A DNA stretch of 64,000 bases, taken from contig BTPG01000005.1 in assembly GCA_036245525.1 (NCBI GenBank), forward strand, positions 122,252,779 through 122,316,778, in the 5' to 3' direction. The stretch is from Semisulcospira habei. Lineage: Eukaryota; Mollusca; Gastropoda; Semisulcospiridae. Of this stretch, positions 36,303-46,424 are shown in pieces. The translations under genes were made by a program, and so were the position numbers. The notes beneath the pieces are model-generated. The model was given only the letters and a program-made list of their open reading frames with translations, searched no databases and had not been told where the DNA came from. Numbering within the stretch: the stretch's first letter is position 1; every line of letters starts with the position of its first letter.

Positions 36303-36357
36303 AAATTTCAAGCGATCTACTCCATGGCAGACTTTGATTGCTAAAATTCGCGGGTTA
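36303..36357 (+). repeat. Dispersed repeat R, copy 4, left piece
   Basis: CTCCATGGCAGACTTTG and GCTAAAATTCGCGGGTTA match repeat R. The rest of the copy lies beyond two later insertions, at 39919. Confidence 0.6.
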
Positions 36358-36535
36358 TTAACCCATTTCATCCTGAGGCTGATTAAAAAAACCCTGCACA
36401 TTGTCCTATGCAGGTTACATTACAGATTAGGGGATAGATCAAGCATGTTAGTTTAATGGTGGTGCCAGAATAGCTTGGCGCCTCAGGCGCCAAACAATTC
36501 TGGCACCATCCTTGAACTATCATAGTAAAATTTAT
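36358..36535. mobile_element. Family B element, right end lost
   Basis: Begins TTAACCCATTTCATCCTGAG. The hairpin (36440-36525) pairs TAATGGTGGTGCCAGAATAG with the right arm through GGCGCCTCAGGCGCC. The outer right flank is missing. Confidence 0.7.
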
Positions 36536-36840
36536 TTTAACAATGGGTGTATCAGGATGTCCTCGCGCTGGGACCATATGGCGTTGAGGCGCGTCCCCTG
36601 GGTGGTGGATAGGGGGTCCCACGCGAGAGGAGTGCACCGAATGAAATAAGGTGCCGTGAACCAACAGGGTCTAAGGAATGAAGACCCCGACAGAAAACCC
36701 CTGGTCCTCCTACCAAGGGGGTTGGGCGTGGGGGTAGCTTCCCCACCCTGCAAATAAAGAAATAGCAACAAATACGCCGACGTATAGACAAACAGCAATT
36801 CCTTTCCTGGAGGAGGAAGGTTCTTTTACGAGAAGATTTA

Positions 36841-39605
36841 TGACGTCGTGTGGTGAAAGCCGGAAGTCTTCGGAAGCCACAGGACCGAGCTGCCTCTCTC
36901 TATCGAGGGACACAATCATGGGCACATTGAATGTCAAGACCATGTACCAGAGCGGGAAGTCCGCCCAGATAGCAGCGGAAATGCAAAATTACAATCTTTC
37001 CCTGCTAGGTATCAGTGAAGCCAGATGGACGCATTCTGGACAGAAAAGGCTGTTAAGTGGGGAGATGATTCTGTAGTCAGGTCATGAAGAGGAGAATGCC
37101 CCCAATACAGAAGGTGTAGCATCCATGCTGTCACCAGTGGCGCAGAGAGCGCTGATGGGCTGGGAACCTCTTGGGCCATAAATTATCACAGCAGCCTTTA
37201 CAACCAGGAAAAGATCAAGTTGAACGTCATCCAGTGTTATGCACCCACTAATGACAGTGACGAGGAAGAGAAACAAGAGTTCTACGACAGACTCCAGAGT
37301 GCTGTGGACAAATGTGCGGAGCGAGACATCACCATCATCATGGGCGATTTTAAAGCCAAAATAGGGAGGACAACACCGGATACGAAGAGGTGATGGGGAG
37401 ACAGGGACTAGGGGAGATGAGTGAGAACGGGGAGAGGTTCGTAGACTTTTGTGCTCTAAACAGACTTGTCATTGGAGGCAGCATCTTCCTACACAGAAGA
37501 ATACACAAAGCAACGTGGGTCTCACTTGACCATACTACAGAAAACCAAATAGTCCATAAATATTATCTGCATTAGCAAGAAATTTAGAAGATCCCTTCAA
37601 GATGTTCGAGTGAGAAGGGGAGCAGATGTCGCCTCAGACCATCATCTGCTTATCTTAAGAATAAAGCTCAAGTTAAAGAAAAGCAGCACAGGGACAACAA
37701 GAAGACAGCGCTATAATGTAGGCCACCTGAGAGAGACTGGAGTGAGAGAAGAGTTCAAACTGGTGCTGTCCAACCAGTTTCAAGCGCTACAGGAGCTAGT
37801 AAATGAAGAGGAGGCGATCACCACAGAGCAGCATTGGAAGGCAGTTAGAGAGGCACTGAACTCAACCTGCAAAGACACTGTAGGGTTCAAGAAACACCAT
37901 CACAAGGACTGGCTGTCAGCACAGACCTTGAAGAAGATAGAAGTGAGGAAGCATAAGAAAGCAGTTGTCAACAACAGTCGCACGAGAGCAGCCAAAGCAA
38001 GGGCACATGAGGAATACTTGGAAGCCAACCGCGAGGTGAAGAGGAGTATCAGGGCAGACAAGAGCGCCTACACAGACGGCCTAGCAGCAGAGGCAGAAAA
38101 GGCAGCAGGCAGCGGCAACATGAAATAGCTCTACGACATTACCAGAAGATTGTCTGGCAAGTATGGCAATACAGAAAGACCAGTAAAAGATAAAGAAGGC
38201 AAGCCTATTGCAGACAGAGCAGACCAACTCGACAGATGGGCCGAGTATTTTGAAGAGTTACTAAACAGACCCCCCCCCCCACCCGACCCCCCCCCACCCG
38301 ACCCCCCCTCCACCCGACCCCCCCCCCCCTCAGACATCCAGCCAGCAGAGACTGACCTACCCATCAGCTGTGACAGACCCAGCCGGGAAGAGTTTAGAAG
38401 AGCAGTGGCATTTTTGAAGAACGGCAAAGCAGCAGGGCCAGATGGCATCTCAGCGGAGGCTCTGAAAGCAGACCTAGAGACAACAGTAGAGATGCTGTAC
38501 CCACTGTTTGGAAAGATCTGGGAAGAGGAGGTGATGCCGGCTGACTGTAATGAGGGGTACCTAATCAAGCTTCCCAAGAAAGGCGACCTCAGCAAGTGAT
38601 CCAACTACAGAGGAATCACCTTGCTGTCAGTACCAGGAAAGGTCTTCAACAGGATCATCCTGGAGAGAATGAAGAGCTCCGCTGACCCCCAGCCGAGAGA
38701 CCAGCAAGCAGGATTCAGGAAAACCGATCATGTACAGACCAGATTGCCACTCTCAGCATCAGTGTGGAGCAGTCTCTGGAGTGGAGCTCCCCGCTGTATG
38801 TCAACTTTGCAGATTACGAGAAAGCATTTGACACCGTGGACTGAGAGACTTTGTGGAAACTCCTACGACACTATGGTGTACCCACAAAACTCGTCTGCCT
38901 GATCAAGAGCAGCTACGATGGCATGACATGTCGCGTGATCCATGAAGGGCAGTTCACCAGGGAGCTCTAGGTCAGACCCGGCGTCAGGCAGGGGTGTTTT
39001 CTGTCTCCGTTCCTCTTCCTACTGGCCATAAACTGGGTCATGAAGAGGACCACAGAGCAGAGAAGAAGCGGAATACAGTGTACACTGTGGACACAGCTTG
39101 ACGACCTCGATTTTGCAGACGACTTGACTTTACTGTCCCACACTCATCAACAAATGCAGGACAAGACCACGAGGCTTGCTGACATCTCGTCCCAAGTGGG
39201 CCTCACCATCCACAAACAGAAAACAAAGACAATGAGGCTGAACGCAACCAGGGAAGAACCAGTCTTGCTTGCTGGCACCCCGTTGGAGGAGGTGGAGTCC
39301 TTCACCTATCTCGGGAGCATCATCGACAAAAAAGGTGGCACTGAGGCAGATGTCAGAGCACGAATCGGTAAAGCCAGAGCAGCCTTTCTCCAGCTGAAAA
39401 AAGTGTGGAGTTCCAGAGAGCTGTCACAACACACCAAAGTCCGGATTTTCAACTCCAACGTAAAAGCAGTTATCCTATATGGAGCAGAGACTGGAGGTTG
39501 ACAAAAACCACAGTCAACAGAGTACAGATCTTCATTAACAGTTGCCTTAGAAGAATCTTGAAAATCCACTGGCCAGAGAAGATCAGCAACGTCAAACTCT
39601 AGGGG
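36841..39605 (+). pseudogene. Endonuclease-reverse transcriptase polyprotein, defective
   Basis: Endonuclease motifs: GTLNVKTMYQSGKSAQIA (W to L at a conserved site), ISEARWTHSG, IIMGDFKAKIG (the catalytic Asn is replaced by Lys) and ASDHHLL. RT motifs: NGKAAGPDGISAEAL, GVRQGCFLSPFLF, FADDLTLLS and FTYLGSIIDKKGGTEADV. Stops fall at 37074, 37179 and 38968, with others, and frameshifts occur near 37360, 37550, 38720 and 39490. The stops at 37179 and 38968 are at the same codons as 18040 and 19545 in copy 1. Between the domains a proline-rich stretch is encoded by a C-rich tract. Confidence 0.9.
38268..38335 (+). repeat. C-rich (CCCCCCACCCGA)n expansion inside copy 2
   Basis: Three imperfect CCCACCCGACCCCCC-type units give a run of Pro/Asp codons after EELLNRP. 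The surrounding frame stays open. Confidence 0.8.
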
Positions 39606-39918
39606 AAGAACAGAGCAGATAATAGCAGAGAATGAGATTGGACGAAGAAGATTGGGATGGATTGGTCACAGTCTGAGAAAGCCAATTTCCAGTATCACTT
39701 GGCAGGCATTGTCATGGAACTCCCAGAGAAAGAGGAAAAGGGGCAGGCCGAGAAACACCTGGCGTCGAGACCTCCAAGCAGACATCAAGAGACTGGGAAC
39801 CAGCTGGAGTAAAATCGAAGTACAAGCACAGGACAAGAGTCGCTGGAGGTCTCTCGTCGACGGCCTATACCCTGGGAGGGGTGACAGGCGTAAGTAAGTA
39901 AGTAAGTATCCGGATGTC

Positions 39919-40173
39919 AAGGTTTAATGTTGTCTTGCTTTAACTAATACTTTTCTACCCTTTTTTTTACAAGCCATATAAAAAAGGCAGGATTTCCACT
40001 GCCATTTCACTGCAACGGGAAAGACTGAACTCTTCTATGTACAGTCGAGAAGAAGTGCAGAATAGGCTTTCATTTTACGATATTCAAACTTCAAACTTTT
40101 AAGTCAGCCTTTTTGTCCAGCATTATTGTAAGACATACTAAGAACATTAATAAAGCGGATATTGTATACCATT
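39919..40173 (+). repeat. Dispersed repeat R, copy 4, right piece
   Basis: TTTAATGTTGTCTTGC, GATTTCCACTGCCATTT, CATTTTACGATATTCAAAC and GTAAGACATACTAAGAAC continue the repeat begun at 36303. It is followed by TTAACCCTTTACTGACTGG, the start of a decayed family C element. Confidence 0.65.
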
Positions 40174-40317
40174 AACCCTTTACTGACTGGCACAGGCCAC
40201 TTGTTGTTAATACAAAGTGTTAAATTTGGACGTACATTGAACAGACGAATGACTGACTGATTGGTTACTAAATTGCACTTTGATGAACTATGCAGAGCTG
40301 GTACGGCCGGTTTGCTC

Positions 40318-40420
40318 ATTCAAGGCGCCCAGCATCAATAGCTGCGAAAGTGTCGTATAGCGTTGCCGGAAGCAACGCTATACGACACTTCCGCAGCTAT
40401 TGATGCTGGGCGCCTTGAAT
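40318..40420. mobile_element. Family G palindrome
   Basis: A 103-bp near-perfect palindrome. Arms ATTCAAGGCGCCCAGCATCA and TGATGCTGGGCGCCTTGAAT; the inner stem GTGTCGTATAGCGTTGC pairs with GCAACGCTATACGACAC around GGA. One A bulge near 40347. A scrap with CGCAGCTATTTATGCGCGAA at 43521 may be related. Confidence 0.85.
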
Positions 40421-40468
40421 TAATTATTATATCTCTCACATCTGACGTCATTACGTATCAGCGGTGCT

Positions 40469-40752
40469 TCATTTGAGATACGAGACGTGCCGCATACGGA
40501 TACGCGGCTAATGAAGTATGCGGGCACTGACACTCGACACGCCGCACAAAAGTACGGCTTGTCTCGAAGCAAATCTCTGCTGCAGTACGGCAATAGACAA
40601 ATGTCCATTTTTTTAAAAGAAAAGCGAGATTTTCATTGTGTAACAATTCAAACCTCGCTTTTCACAAAATGGACACACTGGCTTTGTCATTATAACTGCA
40701 GATCGCCATTTCGCACATATCTGCATGCGACGCGACTCGAGTGAGTTAATTA
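40469..40752. repeat. Composite: family D ends around a family H inverted repeat
   Basis: The left side has ACGAGACGTGCCGCATACGG and the right side ends GCGACTCGAGTGAGTTAAT, both family D ends. Between them ATGTCCATTTTTTTAAAAG and AAAATGGACA (40601-40674) form an inverted repeat similar to that at 41110-41252. Confidence 0.55.
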
Positions 40753-40838
40753 GCCCTGTGGGTGTCGGCAGCGGTTTTAGTCGGAATGAATCCTACAGGA
40801 ATCATCGCGACTAAAACCGCTGCCGACACCCAAAGCGT
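40749..40838. mobile_element. Family C palindrome
   Basis: GGTGTCGGCAGCGGTTTTAG and CTAAAACCGCTGCCGACACC are exact complements. The GGCAGC/GCTGCC pair replaces the GGTAGC/GCTACC of the copy at 35234. Flanking TTAA sites are mutated. Confidence 0.8.
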
Positions 40839-41109
40839 GAGGCCACTATTTTTTTCTTTCTCAGGTGTGTACGGCAGAGGTGTGAACCACCCCACCCCTT
40901 TTACTACGGGTACGTGTATAAGCTGCGCCTACCCGCCTGATCCCCCTGCCCTTGTTCCACACACGTCCGATACCCCGCTCCAAAGTCCCGAGGGGTCAGG
41001 CAGGGTCATGGAAGGTCTAAGGCTGCGAACTCCGACTTTGAAATCTCCTGGAGTAGGGCAAAGTCCTTTTCAATGGACTAACAGTAACACGAATCGTGAG
41101 CAAAGTCGT

Positions 41110-41252
41110 GTATTCTGCCGTTATTTTGGCAAAAGCTAGTATGTCCATCTTTGAAAAAAGCGACATGTTCATTGTATAACAGCGCAAGGTCTCGCCTTTC
41201 TAAAAAAATGGACACCATGGCTTTTGACAGATATCGGCAGTATTGCAAAGTC
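41110..41252. repeat. Family H inverted repeat
   Basis: GTATTCTGCCGTTATTTTGG and GATATCGGCAGTATTGC pair imperfectly at the outside; TATGTCCATCTTTG and AAAAAAATGGACA pair inside. Confidence 0.55.
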
Positions 41253-41458
41253 GTTGTGCAGCCCTTGGCTTATAACTCCAACAGTTACCAAAGTTTGGCG
41301 AGTGAAAGAGGCCGTTGGCATAAACTGGAAGAGGCGAACATTCGCATGAGCCTCTGCTGCTGCAGATGCTGATTTGTACTTGTGTCTTTTGCAGGGTTTT
41401 GACGGACAATGGCTTTGGAATTGTGGAACGTTTCTTCAGCAAATCCACTTCCGCCTCC

Positions 41459-41520
41459 AAGGGGCATACACCTACATGAGACCCCGCAAATTGCGGGGTC
41501 TCACGCAGGTGTATGCCCCT
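41459..41520. mobile_element. Family A hairpin with strongly altered matching arms
   Basis: Both arms read AGGGGCATACACCT and GAGACCCCGC (right arm as complement), while typical copies read AGAGGCATAGATCC and GAGCCCCCGC. Only two mismatches separate the arms. Confidence 0.85.
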
Positions 41521-41524
41521 AGCT

Positions 41525-41940
41525 ACTTCTACGTACTCGCTTGGTCGTTCAGTTTAAATATTCGTCTCTTGGTTGGGGGAGGTCTAAAGCTATTCAGTTT
41601 GCGATGAGGATCGTCCGCCCGTGCAGGACGCCCACGAAATTAACCGGATGGATTCCAGATTAGCTTTGTCCAGTCCACGTATCCTTTACTGAAAAATCAC
41701 GTTAAGGCGATACCTGTATTATGTGGTGGAGGGGACGGGAAAAGGGGATGGGGAGTAGTGGCGGGGGGAGGGGGGGGGGGTTTCTGGGTACATTCGAGCG
41801 GTGCTGGTTTTATTGTGAGGTACTCAGTCAGGACCCAGCACGGGGTTTTATATTTAGGCTAGTTCAAATTGGTTCTCTCTTCAAAATAGGGAAGAACCTA
41901 TTCGCTTTGTTAGTTCATCTATCACGTTCGTAATCCCAGT
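41525..41940. other. No gene; G-rich tract
   Basis: A G-rich tract at 41722-41782; no other feature seen. Confidence 0.4.
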
Positions 41941-41943
41941 GTC

Positions 41944-42158
41944 CTAACCCGTTCAGTGTCTTGAAAATTGGAACACCACCAACCTGCAAGAGGTATAGAT
42001 CATCATCAGCCCCCGCAATTGCGGGGGCTCATGAGGATCTATACCTCTTGCTGACACCGCTTTGAATCCATGTTCCTGCGACAGCTAGGTCGTTCTGGTG
42101 TTGAATCAACGACGAATGGAGAAATACAACCTGCGTCAGCAGGCAATGAACGGGTTAA
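41944..42158. mobile_element. Complete family A unit
   Basis: CTAACCCGTTCAGTGTCTTG to AGGCAATGAACGGGTTAA. The hairpin at 41986-42051 has GGTATAGATC/GATCTATACC in both arms. Its right TTAA (42155-42158) is shared with the following family B element. Confidence 0.9.
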
Positions 42159-42367
42159 CTCATTCAGCCCGACGCACGTATTTCCTAAATTTTGGAGGCG
42201 TCATCTAATGACTATGCACCGGTTGCAGGAGATGGATCGACCATGATAATTCAAGGGCAGTGCCAGATTAGCTTGGCGCCGACAGGAGACAAGCTAATCT
42301 GGCACTCCCCTTGAATTATCATGGTCAACCCATCTCCTGCTCTAGTGCGTCTGGCTTGAATGGGTTA
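42155..42367. mobile_element. Family B element, TTAA-bounded
   Basis: TTAACTCATTCAGCCCGACG to GTCTGGCTTGAATGGGTTAA. The hairpin at 42225-42340 starts GCAGGAGATGGATCGACCAT and is subtype II (TAATTC/GAATTA, GATTAG/CTAATC). Confidence 0.9.
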
Positions 42368-42369
42368 AG

Positions 42370-43140
42370 ATAGCTCTATGGTTCTTCCGGTAACTTTTCC
42401 TGTAGGGCGCGCACATTCGACTGAATTTGGGTTCTAACTCCCAATGTCATCATTTAGCTCTAGAGTTCTTCAGGCAAGTTTTCTTCAAGGGTGATGACAT
42501 TGCAAGAAGAATACTGTGGGTTCTAACTCCAATAACTTAGCTCTAGAGTTCTTCAGGCAAGTTTTCTTCAAGGGTATTGACATTGGAAGGAAGAATGGTG
42601 TGGGTTCTAACTCCCAATGTCATCACTTAGCTCTAGAGTTCTTCAGGCAAGTTTTCTTCAAGGGTGATGACATTGCAAGTAAGAATATTGTGGGTTCTAA
42701 CTCCCAATGCCATCACTTAGCTTTATAGTTCTCAGGCAAGTTTTCTTCAAGGGTGATGACATTGCAAGTAAGGATACTCTGGGTTCTAACTCCCAATGTC
42801 ATCACTTAGCTCTAGAGTTCTTTAGGCAAGTTTTCTTCAAGGGTGGTGACATTGCAAGTAAGAATACTGTGGGTTCTAACTCCCAATGTTACCACTTAGC
42901 TTTATAGTTCTTTAGGCAAGTTTTCTTCAAGGGTGATGAATTTGCAAGGAAGAATACTCTGGGTTCTAACTCCCAATGGCACCACTTTCCTCTAGTGTTC
43001 TTCAGGCAAGTTTTCTTCAAGGGTGATGACATTGCAAGTAAGAATGTGAGTTCATACTACCAATGTCATCACTTAGTTCCATGTTCTTCAGGTAGGTAAG
43101 TTTACCTCAAGGGTGCAAACATACGACTGAATTTTGGTAA
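42370..43140 (+). repeat. 90-bp minisatellite, about 7-8 units
   Basis: GGGTTCTAACTCC recurs at 42429, 42518, 42602, 42692, 42781, 42871 and 42961, spaced mostly 89-90 bp. Each unit holds CACTTAGCTCTAGAGTTCTT and CAGGCAAGTTTTCTTCAAGG. A 90-bp unit equals 30 codons, so long repeated frames appear (SNSQCHHLALEFF then RQVFFKGDDIASKN), but 1-bp indels break them. Partial end units share CATTCGACTGAATTT-like sequence. Confidence 0.95.
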
Positions 43141-43168
43141 TGTTAATTTGGGAAATTCGGCTGTGGGG

Positions 43169-43246
43169 TTAACTCATTCGAGACGTGCCGCCTCCTGATA
43201 CGCGGTTAAGCGCGTATCCGCAGGCGGCACGTCTCGAATGAGTTAA
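43169..43246. mobile_element. Family D palindrome, TTAA-bounded
   Basis: 78 bp from TTAACTCATTCGAGACGTGC to GCACGTCTCGAATGAGTTAA; the inner stem is GCCGCCTCCTGATACGCG/CGCGTATCCGCAGGCGGC. The sequence before it (GGAAATTCGGCTGTGGGG) looks like a family B right end using the same TTAA. Confidence 0.85.
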
Positions 43247-43354
43247 ATGCTGCCAGTAGACCAAAATATTGTGCGGCTTTGAACGCAGGGCAAATTCAAC
43301 ACCGACAAATCATATCCATTGAAGGAACACGAATAACTATGAACAGGTGGGGGC

Positions 43355-43356
<2 letters not shown>

Positions 43357-43415
<59 letters not shown>
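43357..43415 (+). repeat. (TG)n tract
   Basis: Pure TG dinucleotide repeat. Confidence 0.95.
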
Positions 43416-43418
<3 letters not shown>

Positions 43419-43555
43419 AGTGTGTGTGTGTGGGTGATTGCAGAGATTGTGGCTCGATCAAAGTAGAAATAAACCACTCCAGTGGCAAACGGCCTTTAGT
43501 TCATTCAATGTGCCCCGCGACGTCCGCAGCTATTTATGCGCGAAGCCTTGAAATA

Positions 43556-43625
43556 GTTAACCTTTTGCCGGTCGGGAATTCCTGCAGGAATCGCCTTGAC
43601 AAAAAGAGCTACCGACAACCAAAGA
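43556..43625. repeat. Decayed family C element
   Basis: GTTAACCTTTTGCCGGTCGG, the centre ATTCCTGCAGGAAT and GAGCTACCGACAACCAAAG. One side of the stem is deleted. Confidence 0.6.
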
Positions 43626-43629
43626 AAGG

Positions 43630-44065
43630 ACAAATCGTACACAGTAACTCAAACCTTGGTTTGAGTACTGACAATTCTGCCAGCGCTAGCCTCACCTATC
43701 TGGTTTGTGAGTACACAGTAACGCTTTTTTAGGAGCCCTGACTACTCATTTAAAAAAAAAAATACTTTGCTTATCACAAACTTCAGTTAAAGGCCCACTA
43801 CAGCCGTAACTGTTCAAAGATACATTAAAGGGACCTTAAGTCGCGCTCCGCCGAATGGGAGCTACAGGCCAAAAAGAGTGCAGGAGGTCATCTTGGGTCA
43901 GTTTGAGTGATCAAATTTAAATGCATGTTTCTCACTTAATAACAGGTCTACTACAATAGTTTTGCATCAAATTAATTTGTATTGCTAGTAGATTGAAATG
44001 GTGTAAATATCTCAAAACGCAAAATTTCCAACTTATGGTCCCTTTCGTGGGAACGGGTCACTTTT
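43630..44065. other. No gene seen
   Basis: May include the upstream part of dispersed repeat I (GGGACCTTAAGTCGCGC near 43830), but no second copy of this part is present to confirm it. Confidence 0.35.
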
Positions 44066-44068
44066 TTT

Positions 44069-44396
44069 CTGTAACAAACGGTTACGAAACGCTACACACA
44101 GGTCTAGTTATGGTTCATTTAGACACAGGAGAATCTAGTTCAGCACACGTCGTCTTAATATCAAGTAACTTGACAAAGACTCCACTCCGTTCTATAAATA
44201 CAGTGCTATTAGTACGAGACACAGCTAAAAATAGTTCGAAACGCTAACGGCTGCACAGAATAAATAAGTGCGATTACGCATGTGCTGTTGCTGCCTGTCC
44301 AAACTGCTGTTAAAGTTCATTAGGTGTGTCCACAAGACAAAACAAACACAAATTGTGCAGAAATGTGTCTTCAGATTTATGCGTAATGGCACTTTA
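44069..44396 (+). repeat. Dispersed repeat I, copy 2
   Basis: Colinear with the reverse strand of 6107-6440 over about 330 bp, ending GTGTCTTCAGATTTATGCG then TAATGGCACTTTAA. Confidence 0.75.
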
Positions 44397-44452
44397 AGCC
44401 AACAACAAAGTTGGATCCTCTGGCGTTTTGTTTTATCCGAACTTTCTGTACC

Positions 44453-44637
44453 TTAACCCTTTTAACCCCACGGCCGCATTTCCGAGATTTTGGAGGTTTC
44501 ACCTATCGACTATGTACCATTTGCAGGAGATTGGTCGACCATGATTATTCAAGGGTAGTACCAGATTAACTTGGCGCTTAATCTTACACTACCCTTGAAT
44601 TATCATGCTGTAGAGCGTCGGGGCTAAATGGGTTTAA
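44453..44637. mobile_element. Family B element
   Basis: TTAACCCTTTTAACCCCACG to CGGGGCTAAATGGGTTTAA. The hairpin arms CATGATTATTCAAGGGTAGT and ACTACCCTTGAATTATCATG flank a decayed centre. Confidence 0.8.
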
Positions 44638-44967
44638 AAAATGCAACCCAACTTAACCGCGAATTTTGTTAATATTATGTTATTTGTTATAATTGTTGCA
44701 GTGAACCTCAACTGATCTTTTTCGTGTCACGCCGAGTGCGTGATGGTTTGCAGTTGGCAGTTGGCACTGGAAAGGAAAGGGATAATTATCTCGATACTAC
44801 AATAGCTACACAGTATCAGACAGATGTGCATTTGGCGCAAGACCATAGGCGGTTCCCAGGTGACAGACAGGAGCGGAATGCTAACGGGACTAGACAATCG
44901 CGGCAACGCCAAAGTTCCGCAATTTGGTTTCGCCTCTTTTCACTCCCTTGCTGAACTCGACCCAACT

Positions 44968-45033
44968 GCAAAAGGTATAGATCCTCATGAGCCCCCTCAT
45001 TCGCGGGGGCTCATGAGGATCTATACCTCTTGC
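44968..45033. mobile_element. Family A hairpin
   Basis: A 66-bp near-perfect palindrome with GGTATAGATCCTCATGAG/CTCATGAGGATCTATACC and centre CCCCCTCATTCGCGGGGG. Confidence 0.85.
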
Positions 45034-45039
45034 AAATGA

Positions 45040-45700
45040 ATTAATTTATGCGTGCATTTTCGCTGGTTCGATTCTTATCGATGCTGGTCTCACATCGGTA
45101 TATTTCTTCACGTCGTGGTATTTTACATCTAAACACCTCTCTGGCACCCCGGCATCGGTATGCTGGGCGAACTGCTTTTTGCAAAGGTTTTGCTTGTCCC
45201 ATTCACACGGCAGTGTCTGTGTCCCTTAGATGGAGTAGGACGGGGATTCAATGTCGTTTAGTTAAAAAAAAAAAAAAAACAGTTTTTCGAAGAATGAAGC
45301 GAAAACCCCTAACCGAACAGGACACACATTCTTGTTCGGCGGAGTCGTTTCAGTTGTTGCCTGTTTTCGTGCGATGATTGACGGAGTTCATGGAAGTTTT
45401 AGAAAAGAATGCATAGAAAGGGACATACTGTACGTTCACGCTGATTTCAACGGTTCTTATATACAGGATAGCATATGCAATGTGACTGCTCTGCAGCTAT
45501 CACCCACACAGTCGATTCATCGCCCGCTATAAGGTAGTGTCCCAGCTGACTGTTAGAAAAGGTAATGTAACCAGGAGAGCCAAAGACTCACTCCAGTCAT
45601 TCAGAGCTGATCACACCACAACAATTCCACACTCTAGATCTAGGACGTTTTGCTGCCTCGATCAACTCCACAGTCAAATGACTTGCATCTTTGAGTTGTC
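45040..45700. other. No supported gene
   Basis: Frames of 60-110 codons exist but no domain, splice context or conservation within the window supports them. A-run at 45263-45279. Confidence 0.35.
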
Positions 45701-45702
45701 TA

Positions 45703-45916
45703 TTAACCCAGTTTACCCCAAAGCCGCATTTCCTAAAATTTGAAGATGTTCTCTAACGACTACGTATCAGCTGCAATGGATGGATTAACTATGATAATTC
45801 AAGGGTAGTGCCAGATGAGCTTGGCGCCTTTAGGCGCAAAGCTTATCTCGCACTACCCTTCAATTATCATGGCCAATCCAACTCATGCTGCAGGGCGTCG
45901 GGGTTAAATGGGTTAA
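45703..45916. mobile_element. Family B element, TTAA-bounded
   Basis: TTAACCCAGTTTACCCCAAAG to GTCGGGGTTAAATGGGTTAA. The hairpin is subtype II (CAAGGGTAGTGCCAGATGAG; right arm CACTACCC) with GGCGCCTTTAGGCGC at the tip. Confidence 0.85.
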
Positions 45917-46037
45917 GGTTTATAAGTACTGGATAGAAAGAACACGGGGGCGGATAATGCTGCTTTTATCATCCATTCATTTCACACATCTTTCCTTATT
46001 CTCTTCACTGACAAAAAGAAATGAACGTCACCCAAAT

Positions 46038-46180
46038 GCAAGAGGCATAGATCCTCATGAGCCCCCGCAGTTGAGGAGGGCACATGAGGATCTAAGGCTC
46101 TTGCTGAAAGCACTTTGCATCCACGTTCCTTTGACGGCTGAGGATCTTTGACATCGAATTTACGGTGATTTAAGGGTTAA
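46038..46180. mobile_element. Family A hairpin with right flank
   Basis: Hairpin 46038-46104 (GCAAGAGGCATAGATCCTCA; right arm diverged to TCTAAGGCTCTTGC), right interior GCACTTTGCATCCACGTTCC, right end AAGGGTTAA. Confidence 0.75.
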
Positions 46181-46249
46181 CTGTCGACATTTTGATCGAG
46201 GCGTCTTGTTTACGATCATCAGCCAGTTCAGAAAACAGATCTTCCATAA

Positions 46250-46300
46250 TAACTCAAGTTCAAGGGTGGTACCAATATAGCGTATCGCCTAGAGGCAACG
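46250..46300. repeat. Half family B hairpin
   Basis: AACTCAAGTTCAAGGGTGGTACCAATATAGC resembles one family B arm, but no complementary arm follows. Confidence 0.5.
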
Positions 46301-46313
46301 CCTCCAGCAACAA

Positions 46314-46423
46314 CCCAATGCGCAAAAGGCCATCGGGCCGATGTCGGCTGCCGTTGGCCCGCGCACGGCCGTGCGCGGGCCAACGGCGGCCGACATCGGC
46401 CCGATGGCCTTTTGCGCATTGGG
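46314..46423. mobile_element. Family E palindrome, almost perfect
   Basis: 110 bp with two 55-bp arms and no loop. CCCAATGCGCAAAAGGCC and GGCCTTTTGCGCATTGGG are the outer ends. Only one pair in the whole stem does not match (A opposite G near 46350). Confidence 0.95.
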
Positions 46424-46424
46424 A

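Larger units (their letters stand above)
36562..39906 (+). mobile_element. RTE-like APE-RT retrotransposon, copy 2
   Basis: Near full-length element of about 3.35 kb with TATCAGGATGTC (36550-36561) before it and TATCCGGATGTC (39907-39918) after it, a 12-bp target duplication with one mismatch. It ends in (GTAA)n. It is colinear with copy 1 but keeps 264 bp that copy 1 lacks (38153-38416). It is inserted in a copy of repeat R. Confidence 0.9.
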
